Shown here: one piece after another, positions 8,323 through 15,903 of the stretch
Layout: every line of letters begins with the position of its first letter
How positions within the stretch are numbered: the first letter of the stretch is position 1
NCBI RefSeq assembly: GCF_006159205.1
Contig: NZ_CP040812.1
Location: forward strand, 2,170,001 to 2,234,000
From: Antarcticibacterium flavum
GTDB taxonomy: Bacteria > Bacteroidota > Bacteroidia > Flavobacteriales > Flavobacteriaceae
DNA: 64,000 bases
Reading direction: 5' to 3'
Position numbers and translations under genes: made by a program
Notes under the pieces: generated by a model
The model's input: only the letters and a program-made list of their open reading frames with translations
What the model was told of the DNA's origin: nothing
Databases searched by the model: none

Positions 8323-10544
8323 TTACTTTTTACTAATAAATATCAGGGCCGTATCTGTTTTTTCAGCCAAACCTAAGGCAAGATGCCCAAAAGCCTTTTC
8401 GTTCCTCCCTGCTTTTCCAAGTCCCATTATCACCAGGTCATGTGCTGAAGCCTGACTTATAAGTTCTGCTTCCACATCATCATTTACAATGATATGCACC
8501 TCTATCTTGCCCGGAATAATTCTGCTCGCAAAGCGCGAGAGCTTCAGGTGGTTTCGTTGGAGGGCTTCGCGGGGGGTGTTTGCCGGCAGGATCTGTATGA
8601 AATTTATCGCCGGTTGTGAAGCACGCCAAAGACTGGCAGCCACACGTGCCCTTAACGGATCGTGACTTCCAAATCCCGCAACGGGAATAAGGACCTTTTG
8701 TGCTGTAGTGATCTTCCAGCCGCTATAAGGCTGCCGGAAAACCACCACATCTGCCTTCACATGTTTTACCAGTTTTTCAAGATTCTCATTTGTCTGTAAA
8801 TCATTAAGATCGCTTAATCCCAGCAGCAGGCTGCGGCAATTATGAACTTTTACCACCCGCTCGATCTCTTCCCAGGGATGTGCGGCTATTGTTGTAAGCG
8901 TATCGGGTCGCAAGCCAGCTTCGAAAGAGGCTTTAAGGGCATATTGGGTGGCATCGCGGCTTGAGGCCAAACTTTTATCCAGTTCACCCTCCTCTGTCCC
9001 GGAATAACAATGGAATGCAGCAGCACCCTTCCTACCACAGGCGGGGCCAGTGCATTTGCCAGGAAAACCATCGATGCTGCGTTGGCAGGATTGGAAATAG
9101 GAAGCAAAACAAGAGGACTTAATCCCCTTAATCGCACGAGGTCCGGGTCCAGGGCATGTTCCGATGCTTCTATGGTTTGTGCCTTCTTCACAAAAAAGGA
9201 AATAAAGAGTACAGCTCCAATAAGCAGCCAAAGCAGGGAGATCAATCCCGCAGCCGGCACCACAACTGCCTGAAATATTGCCAGCCCAAGGCAGGCAGCC
9301 ATTCCCACAATTGGAAGAACAGGAAAGAAGGGAGCTCGAAAGGTGTCGCTCTCCTTATAGCCACGGTTGCGCATTAAGATCATAATGAGGTGCGCCAGGG
9401 CAAAGGTGATGAGGAAGATCAAACTGGAAGCCGCACCCGCCGCGGCCACATCTGGCAGGATCAATACCAGCAGGGCAACGATCCCGCAGGTGATCCAAAT
9501 GGACATCACCGGGGTACCATATTTCGCATCGATCCTTGAAAGGTAATGCGTGAGGGTACGGTCTTCTGCCATTCTCAGTGAGATCCTGGAAGCCGCAAAA
9601 AGGTTAGCCTGCAGGGCAGATAACATTGAAAAGATACCGGCCACCAGTACCAGCCAGAACCCAAAAGCTCCCAGATAATTTTGTGCCGCGATGACCAGGA
9701 CCGTTTCGGGATCTTCCACGCTCATCGCAGTAATAGATCCACCCGGTAAAACACCCACGGTAGACATTACAAACAGCAACGGGAGGTAGACCGCCAGTCC
9801 AACTGCAAGGGTACCCATCATAGCTTTGGGAATGGTTTTTTCAGGAGCTTTAATCTCCCCTGCAGCAGATCCAATGAGATCAAAACCCTGCAGCGCGATA
9901 AAAGTATACCCCATCGCCGCGACCACGCCACTGAATCCGCCTGAGAAGAAGGGGTCGAGGCTATTGGCAATATGATCAAAAGGTGTTTGTATAAAAACCG
10001 CAAGCCCCCCGGCTATAAGGACAGCGAAAACCGCCAGTTTTCCAATATTGATCACTGCGCCCCCGTCGCCTGTACCTTTTCTAAGGCTGAAGGCAAAATA
10101 AGATATGGCTGCAAGAGCGAGCAGGACCGGCAAAATGTCGTTTTCCAAAAATTGGCTGAAGCCTCCTGCGGGAATTTGCTGAAGAGCGAACACGGCAAAA
10201 GCCCCAAATCCAAGGGCATAGAGAACTGCCGCTACCAGGGAAGCAAACCACACGATCCACCCTACCCCAAAGGCCACCTGCAGCGAGAGGGCTTTCTTAG
10301 CATAGGTGTAGGTCCCGCCCGACTGCGGATTTGCTGAAGCCATTTCAGCAAAACTTAGGGCAGTAATGAGGGCGATAAGTCCGTTTAGTGTGAACGCGAG
10401 GATTGCAGATGGTCCACTTACTGCAAAGGCAACCCCTGCAAGGGCCAGGATCCCACCACCTACCATCGCTCCCACCCCAATGCCAAGCGCACCCATGAAA
10501 CCTATGCTGCGGGTTGATGATGGTGTGGAGCTATCTTTACTCAT
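8323..10544 (-). pseudogene. APC-family amino acid permease fused to C-terminal universal-stress (USP) domains, frameshifted
   Basis: Reading leftward from 10544, the first 440 residues are an APC permease: GALGIGVGAMVGGGILALAG forms helix 1, with about twelve helices in all. A linker (LVRLRGLSPLVLLPISNPA) leads into USP-like sequence. Homology stops abruptly after VLLHSIVIPG and resumes in the neighbouring frame as TEEGELDKSLASSRD, continuing through two USP-type modules to the end (VIMGLGKAGRNEKAFGHLAL). Adding one G to the GGG run at 8998-9000 restores a single frame of about 740 codons. Permeases with this C-terminal USP extension are known, so the intact form is a credible amino acid or cation transporter with a regulatory tail. 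The lesion may be a sequencing error or a real mutation. If the lesion is real, the permease part could still be made, with a nonsense tail ending at 8886. Confidence 0.75.
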
Positions 10545-10729
10545 AATGGATATAATCTGCGTATAAAACTGGTGATTTAACTTCTTTTAAAATTACTCAA
10601 AAGATCGGCGCTTTAAATCTTAATTATTGACAAAAACCCGGGGCCCTACAAAAGCATGTAAATTAAATACCGGCAAGCATTCATAAACTGTAATCTACTT
10701 GTTCTTTTCCAGCGAGAATACCCTTTAAA

Positions 10730-11524
10730 TTATTTAAAGCTGAAATTCCCCTTATTGGCCAATTCAATCCAAACAGGGGCGTGGTCGCTGGTCTTTTCCC
10801 AGCCCCTCACTTCCTTATCTACCCCTGCCGTCACTAACTGGTCCCGTAACTGCGGGCTTAAAAGGAAATGATCCAGCCTTAATCCAGCATTGCGGCCATA
10901 GGCATTGCGAAAATAATCCCAGAAAGTATAGACCTCCTCGCCGGGGAAAAGCTCCCGTAGAGCATCTGTCCAGCCCTGGCTTAGCAAATTACTGTAAGCA
11001 GTGCGCACCTCTGGCATGAAGAGGGCATCATTCTTATACTTCTCGGGTTTATAGACATCAAGTTCTGTAGGCATCACGTTATAATCTCCTGCCAATACCA
11101 CCGGGGTCTCCAGATCCAGTAAACTTGAAGCGTGCTCTGTAAGACGCTTAAACCACCGCATTTTATAATCAAATTTTGGCCCGGGGGCCGGATTGCCATT
11201 GGGGAGGTAGAGGCATCCTACAATAATATCTTCTACCAGGGCCTCAAGATAACGACTTTGAACATCGTCCTCTTCCCCGGGGAGCGTTCGTGCCACTTCG
11301 ATAATTTCCAGGTCTTTGGTGAGTATGGCAACCCCGTTCCAGCTCTTTTGTCCGTTCCAAATGGCATTATATCCTGCAGCGGCAATCTCCTTTTGAGGGA
11401 ATTTTTCATTGGGCGCCTTTAATTCCTGCAGGCAAACCACATCTGGCTTCGCTTCTTTAAGCCAGCGTAAGAGCACAGGCAACCGGCCATTAACTCCGTT
11501 CACATTATAAGTGGAGATCTTCAT
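10730..11524 (-). CDS. xth: Exodeoxyribonuclease III
   Basis: A 264-residue endonuclease/exonuclease/phosphatase-fold protein. Recognisable sites are MKISTYNVNGVNGR at the start, VVCLQELKAP with the metal-binding Glu, AGDYNVMPTELDV, the DYFRN..GRNAGLRLDHFLLS block and the terminal SDHAPVWIEL with the catalytic Asp-His. It repairs DNA by cutting at abasic sites and degrading 3' ends. I chose the ATG directly before KISTYNVNG; an in-frame upstream extension of 23 codons has no family similarity. It appears to be a single-gene unit. Confidence 0.93.
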   Translation of the reverse strand: MKISTYNVNGVNGRLPVLLRWLKEAKPDVVCLQELKAPNEKFPQKEIAAAGYNAIWNGQKSWNGVAILTKDLEIIEVARTLPGEEDDVQSRYLEALVEDIIVGCLYLPNGNPAPGPKFDYKMRWFKRLTEHASSLLDLETPVVLAGDYNVMPTELDVYKPEKYKNDALFMPEVRTAYSNLLSQGWTDALRELFPGEEVYTFWDYFRNAYGRNAGLRLDHFLLSPQLRDQLVTAGVDKEVRGWEKTSDHAPVWIELANKGNFSFK

Positions 11525-11837
11525 TGTTTCTTTCTGAATATAATAACTCAAGGTACTAATAATTGGAAACCCGGCAGCAACCTTGGAATGCAAGATATTG
11601 AAGTAGCTAGATCTTTTCTGAAGGAGGAGTGATATAAGAGTACATTTCAGGTTATTTCTAAAGTATGTTTTAATAGCAAAAACCCTTCAGCAGAAAACAG
11701 AAACTATTACCGGCCTCAAAATACCTTCAGATGGAAAGCTAAAGGGTAGAACTTATTCCTTTTTATAGGTATTTATACCCGTAATGCCCCTGCTGTAAAA
11801 CATGGTATTTCTTACCTTTGAAATATAACTACCTGAG
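11525..11837. other. Intergenic region between divergent exonuclease III and deformylase-like genes
   Basis: A 313-base gap between divergent starts. The right end holds a clear TAnnTTTG promoter box for the deformylase-like gene and, about 33 bases before it, a short palindrome GGTATTTATACC that might be a protein-binding site. I see no gene or RNA in the rest. Confidence 0.5.
11813..11820 (+). promoter_or_regulatory. Bacteroidota -7 promoter element of the deformylase-like gene
   Basis: TACCTTTG matches the Bacteroidota TAnnTTTG box exactly and lies 17 bases before the ATG, which predicts a leader of about a dozen bases. I see no convincing TTG at the -33 position. Confidence 0.55.
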
Positions 11838-12323
11838 ATGAAAAATTTAGATGACCTTTTGCTGCTTGGAGATCCCCGCCTTTATGAGACGTGTGAACCT
11901 GTCGAAAAAAACGAGCTACCGCTGGTTGATGAGTGGGTGCGGGACCTGGACAATGTTATGAAGGAAATAAGGGCAAAATATAACTTTGGAAGGGCAATTG
12001 CAGCGCCACAACTTGGCATAATGAAGCGGCTTATTTATATGAACATAGACCGGCCGGTGGTTTTTATAAACCCGCAATTCACGTATCTAAGTGAGGAAAT
12101 GTTTGAAGTATGGGATGATTGCATGAGTTTCCCTAATCTCCTGGTGAAGGTAAAGAGGCATAAAGCAGCTACTATAAAGTATCTGGACGCCTCCTGGCAG
12201 CCGCAGGAGATGAAATTGACAAATGACCTAGCTGAACTGTTACAGCACGAATATGACCATCTAAACGGCGTGCTATGTACTATGAGAGCCATAGATGAGA
12301 AGTCTTTTAAGTGGAGACTGTAA
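11838..12323 (+). CDS. Divergent peptide deformylase family protein
   Basis: This 161-residue protein keeps the three deformylase motifs in altered form. Motif 1 is GRAIAAPQ (usually GxGxAAPQ), motif 2 is DDCMS (usually EGCLS) and motif 3 is QHEYDHLNG, an intact HExxH-type zinc site. The metal ligands, Cys and two His, and the catalytic Glu are all present, so it could be active. True deformylases remove the formyl group from nascent proteins, but the substitutions in motifs 1 and 2 suggest a paralogue with another substrate or reduced activity. It has its own promoter. A dispersed repeat fills the 126 bases before the next gene. Confidence 0.8.
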   Translation: MKNLDDLLLLGDPRLYETCEPVEKNELPLVDEWVRDLDNVMKEIRAKYNFGRAIAAPQLGIMKRLIYMNIDRPVVFINPQFTYLSEEMFEVWDDCMSFPNLLVKVKRHKAATIKYLDASWQPQEMKLTNDLAELLQHEYDHLNGVLCTMRAIDEKSFKWRL

Positions 12324-12447
12324 TAAAGAGTCTGGACCGCTACGCTGTTAGAGTCTAGAATCTAGACTAAAATTTTGCAATTGGAATAGAAACCGGAACA
12401 CAGGTTTCGAGGATTTGGAGTCTATAGTCCGGACTGAAAAATTAAAG
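12324..12447 (+). repeat. Dispersed intergenic repeat, copy B
   Basis: The longest of three copies. It starts TAATAAAGAGTCTGGACCGC, continues with TACGCTGTTAGAGTCTAGAA, and ends with AGTCCGGACTGAAAAATTAA just before the next ATG. It contains several internal TCTAGA-type palindromes and fills the whole gap between the two flanking genes. Confidence 0.6.
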
Positions 12448-12449
12448 AA

Positions 12450-13577
12450 ATGGAAAACACCGCTTATTATATAAATGAACCTTCCGGGGAGTTGCCTCAG
12501 GATCTTACGCATCAAATTTTTAGCAGCAGTGATGCAAGGAAATTTCATTCTTCTTTAGCTCAATATAAACCATCACCTCTTGTAGAATTAAAAGAGGCAG
12601 CAAAGGAATTGGGAGTAAAAAGCATTTTTGTGAAGGATGAATCCCGCAGATTTGGACTCAAGGCTTTTAAAGGTCTCGGGGCTTCTTATGCCATTCACAG
12701 GATCCTGGAGGAAAATCCTGAAATTGATATCTTTTGCACGGCGACAGACGGGAATCATGGCCGCGCTGTGGCCTGGAGCGCCAGAATGCTAGATAAGAAA
12801 GCCTATGTATTTATGCCGGCAGGAAGCACCACTGCGAGAGTTGAAGCAATAAGAAATGAAGGTGCAGAGGTAGAGGTGGTTGATGGAAATTATGAAGCTG
12901 CCTGCGCCAGGGCGAAGGAGATGAGTGACAGGAACGGCTGGCAATTGGTACAGGATACTGCCACAGAAGATTATGAAGAGATCCCGGCTTACATAATGGC
13001 AGGCTATTTTACCCATTTCAAAGAAATGGAAGACAGCATACACTCATTGCCGGAACCCGGTATAGACATCGTATTTCTGCAGGCGGGGGTAGGCAGCTGG
13101 CCTGCCGCTGCAGCCTGGTATTACCAGAACCGGTATGGAAAAAATAGGCCTCAACTGGTCATCGTGGAACCTGCTGAAGCTGCCGGCTTCCTTACCTCTT
13201 TTAAAAGCGGAAAGCGCAGCAGCCCTTCTGGCAATTCCAAAACAATGATGGCAGGCTTAAACTGCGGAATCCCCTCCACCACTGCCTGGGAGATCCTGAG
13301 GAATACAGCGACTGCCTCAATGGCCATTGAAGACAGCTTCATGGAACAGGCAATCAGGATGCTTCATAATGGACAGGGAGATGATCCACGCGTGGAAGCA
13401 GGAGAATCTGGCGCAGGAGGTTTTGCGGGTTTTCTAGCTTTGATAAATGATAACCGATTTGCTGAACTTAAAGAGGCCCTGGGTATCTCAGCAAAAACAA
13501 GGGTCCTGGTCTATAATACGGAAGGTGCAACAGATCCTCAGAACTTTCAGAAGATCATAAATCAGACTCCCGGTTAA
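12450..13577 (+). CDS. dpaL: Diaminopropionate ammonia-lyase
   Basis: A 375-residue fold-type II PLP enzyme. The lysine that binds the cofactor is in FGLKAFKGLGASYA, preceded by the family-typical VKDESRR. A TDGNHGRAVAW phosphate/substrate loop and a C-terminal GESGAGGFAGFLA glycine loop complete the site. The pattern fits diaminopropionate ammonia-lyase (YgeX type), which splits 2,3-diaminopropionate, and also D-serine in characterised enzymes, into pyruvate and ammonia. Threonine dehydratase-type activity is a weaker alternative. The gene is flanked on both sides by copies of the same intergenic repeat. Confidence 0.85.
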   Translation: MENTAYYINEPSGELPQDLTHQIFSSSDARKFHSSLAQYKPSPLVELKEAAKELGVKSIFVKDESRRFGLKAFKGLGASYAIHRILEENPEIDIFCTATDGNHGRAVAWSARMLDKKAYVFMPAGSTTARVEAIRNEGAEVEVVDGNYEAACARAKEMSDRNGWQLVQDTATEDYEEIPAYIMAGYFTHFKEMEDSIHSLPEPGIDIVFLQAGVGSWPAAAAWYYQNRYGKNRPQLVIVEPAEAAGFLTSFKSGKRSSPSGNSKTMMAGLNCGIPSTTAWEILRNTATASMAIEDSFMEQAIRMLHNGQGDDPRVEAGESGAGGFAGFLALINDNRFAELKEALGISAKTRVLVYNTEGATDPQNFQKIINQTPG

Positions 13578-13689
13578 ATTCAGTGTATATCTTATTTCTG
13601 AAACCAATGTCGACTGGAAATCCTGAAGACATTCAAAGTTGAAACAGAAATAGAGGTCAATAAATCTGATAATCTGAAAATGACAGAAA

Positions 13690-13742
13690 AATCGGTCCAG
13701 ATTCTGGATTCTAGCAGCAAAGCGGTCCAGATTCCTTTACCG
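13690..13742 (-). repeat. Dispersed intergenic repeat, copy C
   Basis: Read on the minus strand it gives GGTAAAGGAATCTGGACCGC, then TTTGCTGCTAGAATCCAGAA, then TCTGGACCGATTTTT. It matches copies A and B through TAAAG, TCTGGACCGC, GCT and TAGAATC, in opposite orientation. Confidence 0.6.
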
Positions 13743-13835
13743 GAACATTAAGTCATAATCTTCCCTAAACTATTTTATTCATAATTAGGTTTTTAGTAAC
13801 TTAGGTAAAACAGTACTAACCAAAAACCAAAGATT

Positions 13836-14198
13836 ATGTATTTATATGTAGAGTTATGGAATGTAACCCAGAAATGGATGGACCTTTCCAGGGAAGAGAG
13901 AAAGGATTTTTTTGACAAAGTTGGGCCGGGAATACAGCAGCTTATGGGCTCGGGGGTGGAGCTTACCGGCTGGGCAATGAATGATGAGCATACCCCCTAC
14001 CGCAGCGATTACCGCTATATGGCAGTTTGGACCCTGCCTTCTATAGATGCTGTAAAGGAACTGGAGAAAGCGGTGGCGGACTCCGGCTGGCACAAGTATT
14101 TTTCGCAGGTGAATGCCCGCGGGGAGATCATTCCTTTGAACAAGGCCATTGACAACCTCATCAATCTTGAAAAACAGTCTACCTCAATTATCGAATAA
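13836..14198 (+). CDS. Small conserved protein, possibly DUF6616 family
   Basis: A 120-residue soluble protein without signal peptide or membrane helix. It opens MYLYVELWNVTQKW and has a central YRSDYRYMAVWTLPS strand and a GWHKYFSQVNARG segment near residue 90. This spacing recalls ferredoxin-like, dimeric alpha/beta-barrel proteins of the EthD type, and I associate it with DUF6616, though I cannot confirm that here. No catalytic residues are evident. It is a single gene ending in a strong terminator. Confidence 0.65.
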   Translation: MYLYVELWNVTQKWMDLSREERKDFFDKVGPGIQQLMGSGVELTGWAMNDEHTPYRSDYRYMAVWTLPSIDAVKELEKAVADSGWHKYFSQVNARGEIIPLNKAIDNLINLEKQSTSIIE

Positions 14199-14220
14199 GT
14201 GACAACCTTATATAAAAACG

Positions 14221-14256
14221 AACCCCGGCAGCTTGTGGCTCCGGGGTTTGTTTTTT
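14221..14256. terminator. Bidirectional terminator between the small conserved gene and the CoA-transferase subunit B gene
   Basis: AACCCCGG and CCGGGGTT form an 8-base GC-rich stem with a 12-base loop, followed on the plus strand by TGTTTTTT. It lies between two convergent genes, and its T run reaches the stop codon of the minus-strand gene. It should serve the rightward gene best. Confidence 0.8.
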
Positions 14257-14911
14257 AATTTAGTTTCATTTCGGGGATATCCCCATCAACAATGAGGGTT
14301 CCCTCTGTGGCATTTTTTATTTCCTCCACGCTCACCCCGGGGGCTCGCTCCAGAAGCTTAAAGCCTTTATCGGTTACCTCGATCACAGCGAGATTGGTAA
14401 CTATTTTTGTCACACAACCCACTCCCGTAAGTGGCAGGGTACATCTTTTAAGAAGCTTGGATTCCCCTTCGCGGTTGGTATGCATCATAGCAACAATTAT
14501 ATTTTCAGCAGATGCTACAAGGTCCATTGCGCCTCCCATTCCCTTCACCATTTTTCCCGGGATCTTCCAGTTGGCTATATCACCGTTCTCTGCCACTTCC
14601 ATAGCTCCAAGGATAGTAAGGTCAACGTGCTGCCCGCGAATCATCCCAAAGCTCATGGCAGAATCAAAGAAACTCGCACCCGGCAGGGCTGTAATGGTTT
14701 GTTTACCGGCATTAATAAGATCTGCATCCTCTTCCCCTTCAAAAGGAAAAGGTCCCATACCCAGGATGCCGTTCTCGCTCTGGAACTCCACTTCAATATC
14801 ATCTCTTACATAATTCGCCACCAGAGTGGGGATGCCTATCCCAAGGTTCACATAATATTTATCCTTTACTTCCTTTGCGATGCGCTGTGCTATTCCGTTT
14901 TTATCTAACAT
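14255..14911 (-). CDS. scoB: 3-oxoacid CoA-transferase, subunit B
   Basis: A 218-residue subunit with the nucleophile motif VEFQSENGILGMGP, in which the Glu forms the CoA thioester intermediate, after a NLGIGIPTLVANYV start region. GMGGAMDLVASAENIIVAMMH is the conserved CoA-binding loop. With subunit A it transfers CoA from succinyl-CoA or acetyl-CoA to acetoacetate or a related keto acid. The subunit A gene lies upstream, separated by an unusual 136-base AT-rich element; normally the pair is nearly contiguous. Confidence 0.92.
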   Translation of the reverse strand: MLDKNGIAQRIAKEVKDKYYVNLGIGIPTLVANYVRDDIEVEFQSENGILGMGPFPFEGEEDADLINAGKQTITALPGASFFDSAMSFGMIRGQHVDLTILGAMEVAENGDIANWKIPGKMVKGMGGAMDLVASAENIIVAMMHTNREGESKLLKRCTLPLTGVGCVTKIVTNLAVIEVTDKGFKLLERAPGVSVEEIKNATEGTLIVDGDIPEMKLN

Positions 14912-15047
14912 ATTTTTTAATTTGAAGATGTGTTGATTTGAAGATTTAATTTGATGATTGGTTGATTTGAGAATTTGAGGATTTTTCCGCTACTCTTCAA
15001 GGAGAAAAATCATTTTCAAATCGCCTCATTTTCAGATCTTCATATCA
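14912..15047. repeat. AT-rich imperfect inverted repeat between the CoA-transferase subunit genes
   Basis: The left half repeats GATTTGA-like units (GAAGATG, GATTTGAAGATT, GATTTGAGAATTTGAGGATT). The right half contains the complementary words (AAAAATCATTTTCAAATC, CCTCATTTTCAGATCTTCAT), so the whole gap can fold on itself around a central CTACTCTTCAAGG. The right edge touches the TAG stop of the subunit A gene. I see no open frame. Confidence 0.5.
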
Positions 15048-15746
15048 CTATCGTTTTCTAACAGTTCTCTGTTCAATTCTTTTTTCGTAATTGCTGCCCT
15101 GAAAAATTCTTTGCACAAAAATCCCCGGGATATGGATATGATTTGGATCCAGTTCTCCAGGTTTTACCAGCTCTTCTACCTCTGCCACGGTAATCGTCGC
15201 AGCACCACACATCAACGGATTGAAATTTCTCGCTGTGCCTTTGAAGATAAGATTGCCTGCCTCGTCGCCTTTCCAGGCCTTTACAAATGCGAAATCGGCC
15301 TTATAAGCTTCCTCAAGGACATAATGTTTTCCATTGAATTCCCTGGTTTCCTTCCCCTCGGCCACCTCTGTCCCATAACCTGCGGGGGTGAAAATTGCAG
15401 GATATCCCTGCTGCGCTGCCTGGCACTTTGCAGCAAGCGTACCCTGGGGAGTTAATTCCACCTCGAGCTCCCCGCTTAGCATTTGTCTCTCGAATTCCGC
15501 ATTCTCTCCCACGTAGGAAGAGATCATTTTGTCGATTTGTTTTTTCTGAAGTAAAAGGCCCAGGCCAAAATCATCTACCCCGGCGTTATTAGAAATGCAG
15601 GTAAGATTTTTAACATTGAGTCTTACCAGTTCACTTATGGCATTTTCAGGAATCCCGCTTAAGCCGAAGCCTCCAAGCATCATCGTCATTCCATCTTTAA
15701 CTCCTTCCAGCGCTTCCTGTACGTTCTTTACAGTCTTTTTGATCAT
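15048..15746 (-). CDS. scoA: 3-oxoacid CoA-transferase, subunit A
   Basis: A 232-residue protein with the class I CoA-transferase alpha-subunit signature [19 protein letters not shown] near the N-terminus. It also has the [13 protein letters not shown] turn, the [12 protein letters not shown] region and the late [20 protein letters not shown] block. It supplies the CoA-binding half of the heterotetramer made with subunit B. Together they belong to ketone-body or short-chain acyl-CoA metabolism. The gene is first in this two-gene unit; a terminator for the next leftward gene lies upstream. Confidence 0.92.
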   Translation of the reverse strand: MIKKTVKNVQEALEGVKDGMTMMLGGFGLSGIPENAISELVRLNVKNLTCISNNAGVDDFGLGLLLQKKQIDKMISSYVGENAEFERQMLSGELEVELTPQGTLAAKCQAAQQGYPAIFTPAGYGTEVAEGKETREFNGKHYVLEEAYKADFAFVKAWKGDEAGNLIFKGTARNFNPLMCGAATITVAEVEELVKPGELDPNHIHIPGIFVQRIFQGSNYEKRIEQRTVRKR

Positions 15747-15830
15747 TAGATTTCAGTTTTGCGAAAATTACGAAATTAATGAGCTTACTACAACGTTTTC
15801 TTCAAAAAGCCGGGTGTGACTTAAAACACA

Positions 15831-15872
15831 AAAAAGCCCCTCAACTTTTTTAAAAGTTAAAGGGCTTATTTT
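15831..15872 (-). terminator. Terminator of the ricT-gldH-PBP1A operon
   Basis: The plus strand reads AAGCCCCTCAACTTTT, then AAAAGTTAAAGGGCTT. On the minus strand the hairpin lies about 30 bases beyond the PBP1A stop and is followed by TTTTTTG. A run of T on the other side also lets it act in reverse. Confidence 0.75.
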
Positions 15873-15903
15873 TTATATGGTGAATTGGATTTACCTAAGA
15901 GTT

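Noticed and set aside
8980..9002. Programmed -1 frameshifting in the permease-USP gene (a purine-rich AGAGGAGGG tract lies nearby)
   Set aside because: There is no slippery heptamer, Bacteroidota rarely rely on such Shine-Dalgarno-like stimulators, and a missing G explains it.
8886..9231. Two overlapping minus-strand frames at the permease 3' end, read as two genes
   Set aside because: Homology passes from one frame to the other at one point, so they are one gene with a single-base lesion.
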